A DNA stretch of 64,000 nucleotides from Toxotes chatareus (Eukaryota > Chordata > Actinopteri > Toxotidae): positions 23,442,001-23,506,000 of the forward strand of contig CM028889.1 in the NCBI GenBank assembly GCA_016801885.1, in the 5' to 3' direction. Numbering within the stretch: position 1 is the first letter of the stretch; each line of letters opens with the position of its first letter. The notes under the pieces were generated by a model, which saw only the letters and a list, made by a program, of their open reading frames with translations, was not told the DNA's origin and ran no database searches. Shown one piece after another: positions 13,001-28,000 of the stretch. A program made the translations under genes and the position numbers.

Positions 13001-16000
13001 AGTTGTAAGGGAGTCAACCTTCAGTTGGATGTCTCATCTTCGGTAGAGTCTCTACTAAACTCAGATGAGTCCAGATGTTCTTTGGAGGGATTCATTTTGA
13101 CATATTTTGACTTTTTACATAATAACAAACAACAGACGAATCAAATTTTCCACCAGATTGCTTCCAAGTGTTCCTGGTCTGTGGCCATACTGATTTAAAA
13201 ATGTTTTTGTTGCTCACTTAAAGCATAGTAACTGCAGGTAAACTAAACTTGCCCTTTAGACTTTAGACTTCTTAGTGTCCTCTGCTTGACTTAAATGTTC
13301 TGTACTGATGTTACTGTGTTTGCTGTTTTTCCAAGGCTGCAGTAATTTCCATAGTTAACTGTAGTGGCTACTTGAAATAGTTAAAATGACCATAAATTAG
13401 CTATGACTTGGCCTGTTGGTGTCTGTGTTTAAGATTTTATTTTTCCTCTTTCCATAAACACATCATAACCGTCTTAATATAATAAGAATGTGAGCGTGAG
13501 TGAGTTTGTGAGAGAGAGAAGACCATTGAGAGAGACTGAGAGTCCAGACACTGTTATGTATGCTCCTGTTTACAACATTTTACATGTGTATATGACGCAT
13601 AAACAGACGCTCTGGCATGAGCTGGGAAAGTTGGCCCAGACAAGATTTCAGTAGAACAGTGGATCTCATTAACTCAAGTTTTCCAATGCTGACATGGAGC
13701 AGATTTATGGAGGGGAGCCTGATAGGTTCAGCCAAACCCTCTGGATGAGGAAGAAAAGATAACTGTCTGTCACAGTCGCAATAAAAGATTACATGAGAAC
13801 TGTGGATGGAGACACGAGAAACAGTGTGAGGAGATGGTGTTACGTCTGGCCAAACCCTCTGGGCAGGAAGTATAGTTCCCTCTCACTATCCTCTTTTCTT
13901 CCAAACTGCGGTTATATATAAAGTGGGATAAGTAATGGATAATAGCTGGAGAGGCCAGTATTTCTAAATAACTCCTTAATATTGGAAAGGCTTGAAGAGA
14001 GGCAGGTTTTTAAAGATCAGAGCTGAACGCTTGCCACTGTGACACAGCAGAGTCCAGAGGCAAACGCCGAATCTAAACACATCTGCTTTTGATGGTACGT
14101 AAGTGACAGCTCATAGGACACTTCCATGCAACTGAGGATTGTTGTAATTTACTTCCTTCATGCGATGGACCCTCATCAGCTCACTGCTCATGATTCCTGC
14201 CAGTGACCAGAGTATTAAAAAGATGAAGAATTTGACCGAGCGTTGTCAGAATCTTGTTTTCTGTTTGGAGTACAGGTATAATTGATGGGAACGGCAGAAT
14301 TTATTTTTTGATGGTAAAGTAATCTATAGTGCAGAGCAGACTGATGTATAATCTACAACCCTCAGCTGAATCGCTGATGTGTTCCTTGGCTGTTGGTTTG
14401 CAAAGTGAAATGCCATTAAAATGACAAGATGGATCATAGAGAGGGGGAGGGAAAAGGATGCAAGGGACTTGTAGCTAAATCTTTTTCTCTCATCTAAATT
14501 TACGATGCATTGATTCCTGATGGTTTGTAGCATTGACGGGTTCTGTTAAGAGGGAACTGGACTGGACAGCTCGATATAGTACAGACGATCAGCTGACAGG
14601 AGAAATATATAGAGTAAAATGATGTGTAAGTGAAAAAAGGGCAAGTGTAGAGGAATTGTGGTGAAATAAAAAGTCAGAGGACATTTTCTCCCTTCATCTC
14701 TGTTTTTTTTTTCCCAGTCCCAGTGGGCCATTTCTAATTTCATAATCAGACGTGGAGCTGATGATCTACAGCTGGATGTTTATAAAATAGAGGCTGAGAG
14801 GAAAAGAGAGATTGAGTGATGTAAAGGGACTTGAAGGGGGGAGAGGGTTGCCTTTGTTTTTAACACACAGTCATGACAACAGCCAAGTAAGTAATTTAGT
14901 GGCTTTGGCTGGCGAGTTTCTCTTCAGCTCTCAGGGAATAGCTATCAGATTGCATTTTACGTACCGCTGAGAAGTATGTCAGCTCCTCACATGTCTGAGC
15001 GCCCAGCACACAAAACCTCTGAACAGATTGAAAGTCTGGTGTGAGTCACGGAGGAGATGGTGACTTGTAGTCGGAGGCAGGTAATGTTTCACGTTCTCGG
15101 GCCCATCTCGCCTGTAGGGCTTAATGTTTTCCAGCCTTGATTGTGAGATAGAGAAACATTCGCTCAAATATTTAGTTTTCTCTCATACTGTCTCTACAGT
15201 AACTGACACTGCATACAGCTCTCTGCAGGGACCTGCGGTCTGCACATGTTGTTTTTCTGGTGTAGGGATTGGACAATAATTGCTACACAACAAACACATG
15301 AGGGAATCCCACCTACACCACAGCCTGTCAGCGTGATGGTCAGTGCACATTTATCATGGTGAAAGGTGGAGAAAAATCATGTTTTGGCAGTTGAGCCAGA
15401 AAAACCACAATGACAAGTTTTCCCTCGTTAAAGAGGATTTGGTCCAGAATTTGAGATTCAGTTCCAAAAAAAGGTGCCAAAGGAATAATTGCCGGAGTAG
15501 TGGAAGAGTACATCAAAACATGATGATGTTTAATATTTCTTTTGGCATTTAGCAGTAATTATTACGTTAATATCATCTTTAGCAAATGCACAATGAAATC
15601 TTGACATAGAGAGATGTCTTGTCTGGTTTTACTAGCCATGACAGATGGCCTGTTCTACCACAAGAATCCTATAGAATGCATGTAGTGAAGGAGCTCCTGG
15701 AAAAGTAATTCTTACCATGGTGTGCATGGAGGGTGCTTGTAGGTCCCTGCCATGTCTTTAGTTTAGAGATGTCCCACTGAGACAGTGATGTATTTCATGG
15801 CCCCTCTTTTTCATCTTTCCTGTCCTTTCCAGGTCCTCTGTTTTATTTTCTGTTCCTCTGTTCTTTTGGTTTAGTGTTCCTGCGTCTTGCTACAAGCTGA
15901 AGTCCAGAACAGCAACGGGCACAACTGTGCAGATTTTCCATCACACTCCTTCCTGTCATCCTCAGCTAATCTGTCTCCACAATCTCCTCTCCTCTTGCGG

Positions 16001-19000
16001 CAAACCTTCTTTCTCAGTCTCACTTCCTCCTCTCCTCATCTTCCTTCTTTTTCCATCCTGTTCCTCATCTGTTATCAGTCCTTCCTGTCTTGGCCTGTGG
16101 CCTCTCTTTAATATTCTCCGGGACCCCGACACTTGAGTTTTCCGTTTACAGTGTACACAAAAACAAAAGGAATTGCTGTGGTGTCTCGCATGAGGTCATA
16201 GCAATTTGTGGCTTAACTGCAGCTGGTTGTCTTTATTCTTATATAATACATCTTACAGTGTATCTGTAAAGCTGAGTATAATCTACACTTTGGTCTAAAC
16301 AAAAGCAGCATTAAGAGATAATGGGATATGTAAATGGTGATTTTAAAATTAAGTTCTGAGATGTGTTGGTTTATTTAAAGTGTTGTTGTGGTTGTAGTGA
16401 GGCCATAAGCTCTTTAACCCCGTCAGTTGTTATTTGTTGACGATTGCAGCCTGTAACCAGAGGTGACGTCAGTTTTCTTTGACAGCTTCCATGTTAACCA
16501 TACTTACCCGACAGTGTAGCTACAGGTAGCTTCTAACAGCCCCATAGGGCCGAGCGTTAATGAAAAAGCTGCTCAGCCAGACCAGTATGTGGAAATGACA
16601 GGCTGTCTGTGGTTTGGAACAGGCCTTTTTTTTTTTAACGGCACTTTTTTTACTGCAGAATTTAAAACCCTCCCCTTACCAGTGCTGCCCCACCAAGGCC
16701 TTTCTACGAAGACTCAGCTGTTGTCAGTTTTTTTTTTTTGTTTGTTTTTTTTTTTTAGTGTTGCCTGCTGCTTGTAATGCCTGAGTGTGAAATGAGACTA
16801 TAAGGTCACAGGGAAAATAAAGGAAATCAAATTCGGATAGTTTCGGGGGAGGCTGTGGATCAGTTTCCTGCTGCTTAAGTACACATGAAGCAACTGGTTA
16901 TTACACAACAACTTCAGAGCAATAGAGATTAAGTGACTTCAGCTTCTGACTCAGCTAGATGGACAGATGGATGGATGATCAGATTAGGAGACAGGCCTAG
17001 GTGGTCCAGTGTCGAAGGGTCAGTGACAGTTGTTGAAATTTTGTGGTCTTGTCGAGCAAGCTATGCGTAGGAGCGTCTGCGTGTCTCCTCTTGGGTGTAC
17101 CGCCTACCTGGGTGGTCAGGTGGTCGGAGCGGCGAGACACACAAACACACCCACCTCCCAGTAAGTAAGGAACGTCTTTGTTTAAGAATCATCACCAAAG
17201 TTGTGTGGAAGTTGGAGAGAAGAATGATTGACATGATGGCAGGAAGGAGGGAAGCGCTTATTTAAAAAGGACACATTTAAAATAAACGCTTGGTGAGACA
17301 GACTCAAGTCTCCTACACGCTGGTTGAGCTATATCCTGCGACAAGGACACCATGCTTAAACTCTGAGGAGGCTCCACACAGGCTTGTAAACCTTGTGGGA
17401 AGATGCTGTTGGGTCTTCTGCAGTGTTTTGGTCTCTGGTCTTAACTCTATCCCTTCATCTTCCCTCCGATGTCTCTTTTTTTCCTCTTCTCGTATCCTCA
17501 TCCTGACTCAGGCAATATAGGTCCCAAGGCATCGCCTGGCCCACGCATGAACGTCTGCTTTTTACATCTGTATTTGATATGTTGCCTCTTTAACCCCCGC
17601 TGGCTGCCTCCAACAACTCACCCTTGAATGAGCATGAGTTCTCTTTGCATCAGTAGACGTCCTGATGCAGTCCAGGTGAGGGAGTTGTGAGCAGTTTGGT
17701 GGAGGTTGTTGCTTCCAGACGATCAGACTGTCTCACAGGGGGTATTGTGTGGGGGAGCTGCAGCCTGATTCAGCTGTTCATATTGTAGCCCAAGTCGGTT
17801 GGGCTGGCAGGGATTAGGAGGAGAGCTTGCACAACATTTTTCCTACTGTTACGTCAGTGTCCCTGGCCTCTGGACAGCCTGCAGGGGCCAGTGGAGGGTC
17901 TGGGTTCCCCTCGCAGTGCCTGTGTGGTCTCCTGTCTTTACCTCATAGTTGAGGACAGTGGCTGAGGCCAAACTCAGTCCAACCTGGTACTGACTGACTG
18001 TTTGTGTGTTGTTGGAATCTTCTGTGTTCACGATCCAAAATCACCGCCCTTCCTTTAATAAAGTTTACTGAAATCACTTTCAGCGCTGCTGCTACTTTGT
18101 AAGACTAACATGAGGAGAAGTGCTAAAATTTATGAGTTTATTGACCAAAAAAATCAACAAATTACCTTTTCAATAACTTGGTAATTATTTTAAAGTTATT
18201 ACTTAAGTAAACTAAATCAAACATTCGCTACTTATGACCTGTCAAATGTAAAGATTTGCTGCTTTTGTCTGCATTCTGTCATTGCAAATTGAATAGCTTC
18301 AGCTTTTTGACAGTTGGCAGAAAACATAATGGTTTGGTCTCTGGTAACTTGATGATATGAACATTTGTTATAATACTGGGCTGTGGATTACTGTCGAGTT
18401 TTGCTGCTTATATTTTTACCAAAATGTGTTTCTCAGCAAAATGCATTATATTTGTCCTTAATTTTACCCTGAGGTTCACCAAACATGCATGAATCTGTAA
18501 CATCATAAAACATTTGCAACGCGTTTTTTTTTTGTTTGTTTGTTTTTATGAACTGACTTTGTTTACATTCAGTTGCAGTTCTTGTCTTCTTCTCTTTTAA
18601 TGTTGCGTTGCTGCTTTTCACATGGTATTGCTGCCACTGCCAATACCACCCTGGGCCGGTGTATGACACGTGTCTCATATCACGCCTGGGCTCATGGGAT
18701 GCACGTGCGCCTTCGTACACAGTAGAGCTTGAATTTTCTGTTGAACTTTTCTGCATTACATTCAGGTGTGGGTGTTTCAGGGCCTGCTAGTGTTCATGCC
18801 TGCTCACTAACATGACTCGCTAACATTACTGGTGTGACTAATTGGGATTTAGCTTTCATATCTGTTATTGGTTCCATCTGTGCTTTTCCTGCTACGACCA
18901 TTGAATATCCATGGCGATCAAGTGATGCGGACCACAGCAGGGTGTTCTTTATGTGTACTGCAACTTTAAATTACTTATCAATTTCTCCATAAATGAACGA

Positions 19001-22000
19001 ATCAATAATAAAACTTTGTTAACTTTCAGATTTTGAATTGAATTTAAATTATTGCATTATGAACACTTTTAAGGAGCTTTGTTTTGTTTCCACAAAACCT
19101 ACAACAGTCAGTCTAGTGGAAATTAGTAGTGAGTGCAGAGCTTCATCCTAAGGCAGAGTGTGTTCCTGCATTGCTTTACCTCTCTGGTTTTGCAGTCATT
19201 CATGAATCTGTCTGTGCCTTTGACTGTATCCTGTCCTCAGCCTCTCTCTCTCTCTCTCTTCCTCCTTATCTGCTTTTCTCTCCTGTCATACCCTGCTTTC
19301 TGCCTCCTTTCCACTTCCCACTGAGTGACCTCTGACTGGGCTGTTAAATACATTCAGTAAAATGCACACGTATACAAAAAGGTTCTGTGGATCTGTGCAT
19401 AATGTTCCCCTGCCTGTATGTTTTCAGGAGCTGTCAAGCTGTGGCTGGAACAAGAAGGAGAAACACAGCTCTGCTCCAAATGTTGTGGCCTTCACTCGCA
19501 GGTTCAACCAGGTGAGACAAATACACAGTTTGCACTTCGGTACTGCTTCAAATCTCACCCCAAAGGAAGAGCAGAGAGAGAGAAAACAGTTCCTCTTGCA
19601 GTGTTAAAGATTTATGAGCGTTGGCCATCGAGGAATGGAGAGATCAAAACTCTTTCCATCATGCCCTCTTCTTTCATCCTTCAAAGCACCACCCTAGCTC
19701 TCACCCTTGCCCTGCTTCTCATGGCAGCTCCCAGTAACCTCCACATCTCCTCCCTGCTTGGAAGATGCATCATAAATAGTCCCCAAGTCACACAGGTCTG
19801 AAGAAAGGTGGGGTTTTTTTTTTGTCCTTAGATGGTCTTTGGTTCTGGCCCTCATTAAGTTTTTTTATGTGCTCTTACATGTTGGTGCAGCATGTGTAGG
19901 AGCATTTCCAAATGTATGCAAGAGCACGTATGGCATGCGCCCTCAGTGCCCTGTGAAATCATCAGCAGGAAGTTGTGGGTAATGATGTAAGGTGCAGCGG
20001 TGCCCTTTAATCGCCTTCCAGTGTTTTTGCCAGACTCCTTTAAGACCCACTTTACTGCCCTCCAGTATAAATATGAGATGATCAAACAAGAATGTGTTGC
20101 TGTGGAAACTTCATGTATAGCAGATCCCAAACGGTGATTCAAGATGTTAGTTGCACACATTTCAGCTGCTGGGAGCCAAGGAAAATGAGCTTTTTGGATA
20201 ATAGGAGTTGGATTGGGAGAGCAGAGAGTCCCAGAAAGCTCCTTAGCATGAGCTGAGGCCATATTCCTCTTCCTTCAGTCGCTGTTTTGCTGGCACTACG
20301 TTTTTGGGAGCATGTGGAGCAGAAGAAAAGTGGTCAGTCCGTTCAGCAGGCTGCAAGGAGAGAATAATTCAGAATAATACTGTGCATTGATCAACTGTTA
20401 GTGGATTTGGAGACAAATCAGCAACTTGCATAGAAGTAAAAAAGCAAATGTTTTTATCCAGAAATCATAAGAGGAATAATACATTTGTGTCAATGATAAC
20501 CAAATGAGAAAAGACAGTATTCTCACCAGAAGGGAAGAACTAATAAAGACAAATCAGAAACATGCCTGATGCCGTCAAACTTTCAACATTAAAAAATATC
20601 ATCACACTATAAATTGCCTATATATACACCCCCATGTGCAAGGTATATTATTTACATTCTAGTCAACGTATTACAAGCAAATTACAAACATTTGGCCGCT
20701 CTCATTGACCATTGATGGTACAGGGATCGTTCTAAACATGACTGTTAGGTATATAAATTCACTTTCTATCACTGAAGAGCCATTAGCGAATCAGGAATCA
20801 GACCCACCATCACCTCAAGTCTGTCGGCCAGCTGCTGACCCTGTCTTTGGCCGGATCTTCAACTGCATCCCATCCCTTCCTCCCCTCAGGCCATTAAATA
20901 GGTTGGTCCACAGCTATCAGCCCGTGGCTGGATCTGTCTGCTTCCGCTCATTTATGATTATTGAAGTGCTGGGGACTCGTAGCTCCACTCTGGAGGCTTT
21001 GATACGCGCATAAACATGGCCCCAAAGACATGATCATTGCTTCAGGGCATAATATGACATGCATAAAGACAGGACCCTGTCTGTGCAGCCCCTGCATCCC
21101 CACACCCTTCCTCACTAACTTATACACACTTTTGTATGCATCTATGTGGAGCACTGGAGTGATCTCACTGTTGAGCACTTTTTGAGGCCAAGGCATCCAA
21201 GGACACGTGCTCTGTGATGAACCCCTGCGGTACAGTGAATTTCAGGGACATGCTTTGTCCAGACTGACCTCAGATATCGAGTTAAAACTCAGAGGAAACT
21301 AAATGTGAAGCTGCGGCATGTTTTTGCTCCCAGATTGGAATCGCATTTTACAGTCAATGGAAACTCCAGTCTACTGTACCCTGGAGGTGGAAGGTAGATT
21401 TGAATGTTTTTTCTTCTTCTGCTTCTTCTTCTTCTTTTTTTTTCTTTTTTTTTTTTTTTATCTTGAAGCCGCTGTCTCGAAGAAAAAGATGCAAATTGAA
21501 GGAGAAGCCAGTGGAAATCGGGGTTTACTATTTATGTATCTTCTGTCCGTTTTCATCACTCCGTCGTCTTCTCTACAGACATCTCCATGTGAAATAGTGA
21601 AAATTAAACGCATATGTCTCTGTTTCCTGGAGATACACTATTTGAATAGATTGAACTCAGTTTGATATACATCTGTATCATGGGGTTATAAGAGGAGGAG
21701 TGAGTGAGTGAGTGAGTGGCTGGATGAATTCATCTCTTCACTCCTCAGCTTTTCACCTCTTCCCTGAAACAAAAACACACAAAAGTTCTGGGGCTGTTTC
21801 CAGGAAAAAGTAGGCAAACCCAGCTCTAGGTTAAAATTTGTGCACATTGAGAATGTAGATGGAGAGGCACACACACACCTAATTTATAGACACACACACA
21901 CACACACATGAAGGACACCCAGTGGTCTGTGGCTTTAATGGAGGAATGCTGACCACATAGACAGAGTCAATTAAACAAGCACATACTAAAGTCCAACAGC

Positions 22001-25000
22001 GGAGAAGAGTGGACAGGGAGAGGATAATTCAGAAACTGAATGAGGTAAGAGTAATGTCTGCGCTAGAGGAAAAAAGCAGAGATGGTCAGTCTTCCTGTCT
22101 TATCAGAACACAATGTGCAGACAGCTGTGGGCTTTGAAAGTCCTCAGAGCCCTGTGGCGTTGAAGATAATTTCCCCTCCCATTACCTCCTCTCTTCCCTC
22201 ACTCTTCTTTTCTTTTTCCTCTTTCCATCCCTGCTCTCCCCAGAGCTTAAACACTGATTGATTCACTGACTTGTCCGTGTGTGTACACGTAATCAGAAGT
22301 TTGGCTCACCAGCATTCTCCCCAGAGAGGCAGATTTCCGACATCACTCTCAGTCTGGCCAAGTTCTCTGAACACACACGTACATACACACCACACAGTCC
22401 TCCTCCTCGACATATTAGCAGTTATGGTGTGTCTCTGTTGTAATCAGTTAGATTTTCCCGTGTAGCTCTTGTTTTTTTTTTTTTTTTACTCAGGAGCTCA
22501 GGATTTCTAATGGAGTATGAAGGAGTGTTACTGTTAGCAGTCTGCCCAGTGCTCTCCTGCTCTGCTTTATACTGGTTTCAGCCCACAGTTGTCGTGATTG
22601 TCTGCAGGCCTTGGCTCTGGTCTCAGAGTCTGGAGATTTAACAAGGCAGAACTCCCTGTCTTTCTTTCTACATACCTGAAATTCTCATTGTGCTTTGAAG
22701 AATGTAACATATGAGAGATAAAGTTTTATGTGTCGTCAGTCCGGCCATATTCTGTTTTTGGCGAGTGTTGCTTGGTGCCATAATTTCTTTGTGTGTGTGT
22801 GTGTTTTATCTAGACGAGTTTTTGGGTGGTAAGAGAGATCCTCCATGCGCAGACGCTGAAGATCAGAGCGGAGGTGCTGAGTCTTTACATTCGCACTGCC
22901 AAGGTACACACGTTTACACACATGACATTGTTATTCTGTCCTTATGAATGTTTGCAGTGTAAACTCGATTTAATGTATGCTCTGTGTACTTTTCATAGAA
23001 ACTGTGTGACATGAACAACCTTCACGCGGTCATGGCTGTGGTGTCAGGGTTACAAAGTGCTCCCATCTTCAGGCTTACCAAAACATGGGCGGTAAGTATA
23101 TTTACCCTGCTTTGAAAGGACATCTGGTTTATTAGTAGAGTGCTGTCAATAAACAGGGATGTCAAGCAGAGTTGTACAAAAACACTGGATACATAAACAG
23201 AGGCTAATAAAAACTAGCACATAAATTATGTGACAAGATGATTGGTAGGAAAAATAAAGAAAAAGTTGCATTTAGGACACTCAGAGAACCTTAAATCACT
23301 CTATTTCATGAGATAAAATGAAAATTTAATAAACAGATTGCATCATTGGACCAGATTCTCATTGAATAGTTGAGATTTTAAAGAGATGGTAGTGTCTTTA
23401 GTGCCGCACATCTGTCACTTAGTGAAATACCTGGCACAGTCATGCAGATTTTTTTTAGCACATCTTGGCATTGAAGGGACATTTTGAACACATAATTCAA
23501 GTGTAGACGTTTTTTTTTATTCAGGAAATTTTGTGTCAGTGCCCATTTTACAAATGTCTGAGGGACAACCATTCCCAGTCCCAGTCCCAGTGTCAGTGCT
23601 CTCGCTGAAGATGTAGATCTTACATAATGACATAATGATGCTCTGATGTAATGGTTGAAGTCTCTTGTACTCCGGTCCACAAAACCACAGGAGACTCTTT
23701 TGGCCAGTGTGTGAATGTTACTGGCCAGGACAAAGCACACCTGCCTCTGAGAAGAGACACACGCTCGATGTCTGCAACTATCATTAATATATTCTCATTG
23801 ACACAAGCCTTTAAGTTGCTATGTCAGCAGATCAGCAGGACTGTGGTCTGATGCTTCACTATGAACGGCCATGGTTCATAAGTTAACTACCTCGCAGTTT
23901 AGCACCTGTAGCTGTCACAAAGGGGAAAAGCAGGCACATGCTAGCATGTGGAACACTGCACACGTCCCTGCTCCGACACTGGCCCGGTGTTCTTTTAAGT
24001 GGAAGTTTTACAAATAATACAATCGAGGAGTTGCACAAGCTTGCTTCATCTAAGAAAATTCAATTCATGTCAATGTCAATTTTGTGCTTTCTAAGAGACT
24101 CTTAATGGTTTTATTCTGTATAACATAACTGCGTTTTATTCTGAGACTGACAACTGAAGATGACCGCAGAATATAACAAGGTATTTGACTTATTTTCCAA
24201 ACAAGCATCAAACAAGCATTAAAAAAAACTGTTTATGTTTTTTTTTTTTTTTTTTTTTTTCTCTACTTTTGTCAAAGGATGACTAAAGATTCAGGCCGTT
24301 AAAGAGAGAAGGTGCAAATCTGTAGCTGGCTGATAGTTTGTCACCAGACCAGCATCCAGATAAGCAGCAGCCAGCCAGAGAACACTGTGTTAGCCACTTC
24401 TGTCTGTTTTGCAGTTTTTCTCTCTTCCATTTCTGATTGTCAGACTTTCGTTTTTGCAGTTTGACGTATATCAGAGTTCAATCCTCACTCTGAATAAAAG
24501 CGACTTAAATGAAGTAAACTTCTCCGTTGTATTTCTCCTGGCTCCTCCTTTGCTAACATGTTACATCTGTTTGTATGTAGGTTTCATGGTCTCTTTTTTT
24601 CTTTGCCCCCTGTTTTCTGTCCTCCGTTACCCTACAGTTACTGAGTCGGAAAGACAAGGCAACGTTTGATCGACTCGACTACCTGATGTCCAAAGAAGAC
24701 AACTATAAACGACTGAGAGACTACATAAGCAGCCAGAGCATGGTCTCTTGCATACCATACCTAGGTAACAAACACAGACACGCACTCACAGACCACCATG
24801 ATGTTTGATCTTTGAAGGGTGAACTGATGTTACTTACTGTCAGCTTCTTATCTTTATGGGCTTCTTACGGGATAAGGTTTCATCTAAGGGCAAGCGTCTG
24901 GGTTTACGAAACTGGCTCTGTGCAAATGGCTGGTGTAAAGCAGGAAATGAGAAGTGGTTTCTTTCTCTCAAATTCGTTATCTCATGGATTATTCATTGCC

Positions 25001-28000
25001 AGAGTCATCACTCAGTCACGTTTGTCGTCTGTTGTTCCTCTGCTGTTTTCACTCTGCTCTCCGAATAGAGGAGAACTTTAAACATATTCTTGCTGCTCTG
25101 TTGTGAAACATCTCAGAGTTCCTTTCAGCTGGAACAAACACATGAATCAGTGAGGAAAGCTAAAAAAATTATAATAAATGTCTTTTCCTCTCTTTAAAAA
25201 ATTTCAGCCCCCTCTTTCTTCAGCTCCGCAGTATGACATCACACAGGAATCCCTTATGAGCTGTGCGAGGAAAACGCTCATGCCCATGTGTGTGGTTTTA
25301 TTGCTGAACTGTTTGTTCTTGTTTTGGCGTGATGATGACTGGATGACTTTGATCTTCTTTACTGCCACCATTTATTCCTCTTACCATCACGCTCGTATCA
25401 TAGCTACTTCTGTGTGAATTCAAACTTAGACGCTCAACCGTGTACAAACAAACACAGACGCAGGCGCAAACACAGAGAGCCCGAGAGTCTGTTTGTCGTT
25501 AAAGAAACTTTTAACCACCCAATTTCTCCACTGTGCTCCGTCACGGAAGTCTGGAAGTAATGACAGAGCCAGGAGACGAATGCAAAGCTAATGCTGTGAA
25601 ACCGTACACATTTGCAAGCCTAGCTGTATGTCCTCATTGTGTCTGCATGTGAATAAGAAGGAAAGACTTTCCGTTTGGTAAGCGTTTCAGTGATGTGTGA
25701 CTAGTTGGTCGTTCTTAGGGTGGAGTCTTTTTTTTTGTATTCTGAGTCTTTGTATGAGTATGGGTGGGTGAGTGGGATGGTGTTTCCTTGCAGTCTGAGC
25801 TTGTCAATGATGAGTGTGGATGTGTGATGTGTGACCAGCTGGCTGTCCTCAGAGCTGGCCCGAGCCAAGTTGGCACACAGGATGGAAATCACCACTCTCT
25901 TGTTTTCAGACGTTCCCCTCTATCATAAATCCAGCGGATCCCTCTGAGAGAAAGTGGGAATGAAAGAGCGGGACACTGAAAGCTGCAGTGCTAGTTCCAG
26001 ATCATCACTCCCAACATAAGAGTTGGGTAGTGTGTGTGTGTGTGTGTGTGTGTGTCTGATGGGTAAACTTGGGTTGGGGTTTCTCCTGATGTTTTTGAGC
26101 ATGTATTTACCTCTCTGGTCACTAAACAAAGTTCCTGTTGAATCTTAAAGTCCCAACCCACAGCAGAGGGCTAAAATTACCATTTCTGTTTTTCAGTGTG
26201 TTAAATATGCCACAGGCGGATTAACTTCTACAGTGTGTGTTTGTGTCGGTGTGCCACTTTTTGTGACTTTCTGTCGCACTTCTGTTTTTACACCATTTGC
26301 ATCTTTGTAGGCGTGATGCTTATCTCTGCTGTTTAGTCACTGAGCCTTGGTTTTTCCACAGTGATACATTTGTGCAAAAGTGTGTGTATATGCACGCGTA
26401 TATGCAATTGTGTGAACTATGACCTGCCATTTGGTGCTACAGACACAGTCCCCTCCTGTCTGCGCTCACCACAGGGCCAGTCTGTTAAATGCTCAGATGA
26501 ACTTGTTCCTGTTCTGTAGCCAATCATGCAAGGACAAAGAGCCCACAGAAATGTATAGCTCCACTGTGGCAAAACGCACACGCTTTAAAATGTTTCCCCT
26601 GCTCGTTATCCTTTCACCTCGTCTACGCCGGCCACGTAACACGAGCAGAGTAGCAGCTGTGATCGCAGTCCTCCATCAGTGTGTACACTGAGTTTTCAGT
26701 TTCTCCTGAAATATCTTTGTAGTGTTTCACACAGTTGCACACGAGAAGTGCAACAAATAGAAGTGTAACTACTGAAATAAGAAAACTAGAGAGAGAGAAG
26801 AAACCCAGCGTACTTTCTCACCTTCACGCAGCATGACGTGGGTCTGAATGTTGGATCGTTGAAAAGTTACAGAAATTATTGGACGCACATCTAATTCTGA
26901 AAAGGTTTTGGGGGCACAGGGCTTTCCGAAGCTATCTGACTATCTGACACACAGAGTATACTGGCCCCTTATGTCCAGTTGCCTTCGATTCAATTTTCAA
27001 AGAGAGAACTATGACCTGGATGAATGAGAACATTCACAGACATATGGCCCCTTAAGGGTTTTAAAGTGCCTTAATTGTCTCCATGAGGTGTGTGTTACAG
27101 TGGGCCAAACTACAATAACTAACCTCCTGCTGTTTTTAGAACACTAGCATTTACCTGTACCTCTCACATTAATGCAGCGTCTTTGTCTCACCTCAGTCCC
27201 TCTGCACCATCCTGTTAATAGTTTAAAAAGCCTTTTGTTGGACAGATGAGAGAAAACACAGCTGAAACATTGCCCGTGTAGACAGATGGTTTACGATTAC
27301 ACTTCTCTGAATTGTGTGTTTTAGAGCGAGGACTTGTTAATATTTATGACAGTCCCAGTTTAATTTTATTATAGTTATTCATGGGATCTTGTTGTAGCCA
27401 TTTGCTGTTTTGTCTCTGTCAGAAGAGTCGACAAAGGGCCAGAAACAGGCCCAAGGGCCCTTGACTTGTCTTCTCCAGCATCCTGGTGCTGTAGCTGTTG
27501 GGGAAGCTGTGGGCTACAATCAGAACAGTGTTAAGTAACCAGCTGTAAGATGTCATATGGTCACGATCAGAAAAGCCAGCCAAGTGTCTCCAAACCTACC
27601 TGCTAGTTCTGTTGGCTCGCTGAGTGTGTGTGCGAGCGTGTGAACTAAGATGTGTTGACTGATGTGAGCTTCTCCTCCCCGCATGTGTTTGCGTCAGACA
27701 GCTCCTATCTGTTCTGACTTATAGCTCCTCGGAGGGAAAGGTCCAGTGGGGAGCCATAATTTCGAGATATATGTTTGTATTTTAGGCAAAGGAAAGCCCA
27801 ACAGTTTAATGTGGAAGGAATGTTGCTCTCTTCTTCCTCGGCTATCTGCCCCCTGCCTTTTATCACTCTAACTGTCTCTCCATTTCTTTCATTTTAATCT
27901 AAATTCTTCTACAGCATCATCATTTAATATCCTCCCTGTTATCCGTTTCTTTCCTTACCTTGATAGAGTATGGTCTGGCTTTTCCCTGCATACATTTCTT

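Larger units (their letters stand above)
10014..19427 (+). other. ralgps2 introns around exons 2 and 3, no other gene
   Basis: Apart from exons at 10365-10472 and 11192-11242 I see only intronic sequence. It includes (GT)n/(GTGC)n at 10308-10342, an AT dinucleotide patch near 11380-11412, a GGT triplet array at about 12261-12283, a 14-nt direct repeat at 13731 and 13849, and a CTCF-like motif at 10919. No coding frame with a recognisable family. Confidence 0.7.

Noticed and set aside
19418..19801. 127-codon plus-strand frame overlapping ralgps2 exon 4
   Set aside because: It is out of frame with the recognised exon peptide and then runs into the intron; only the 84-nt exon in the other frame is real.
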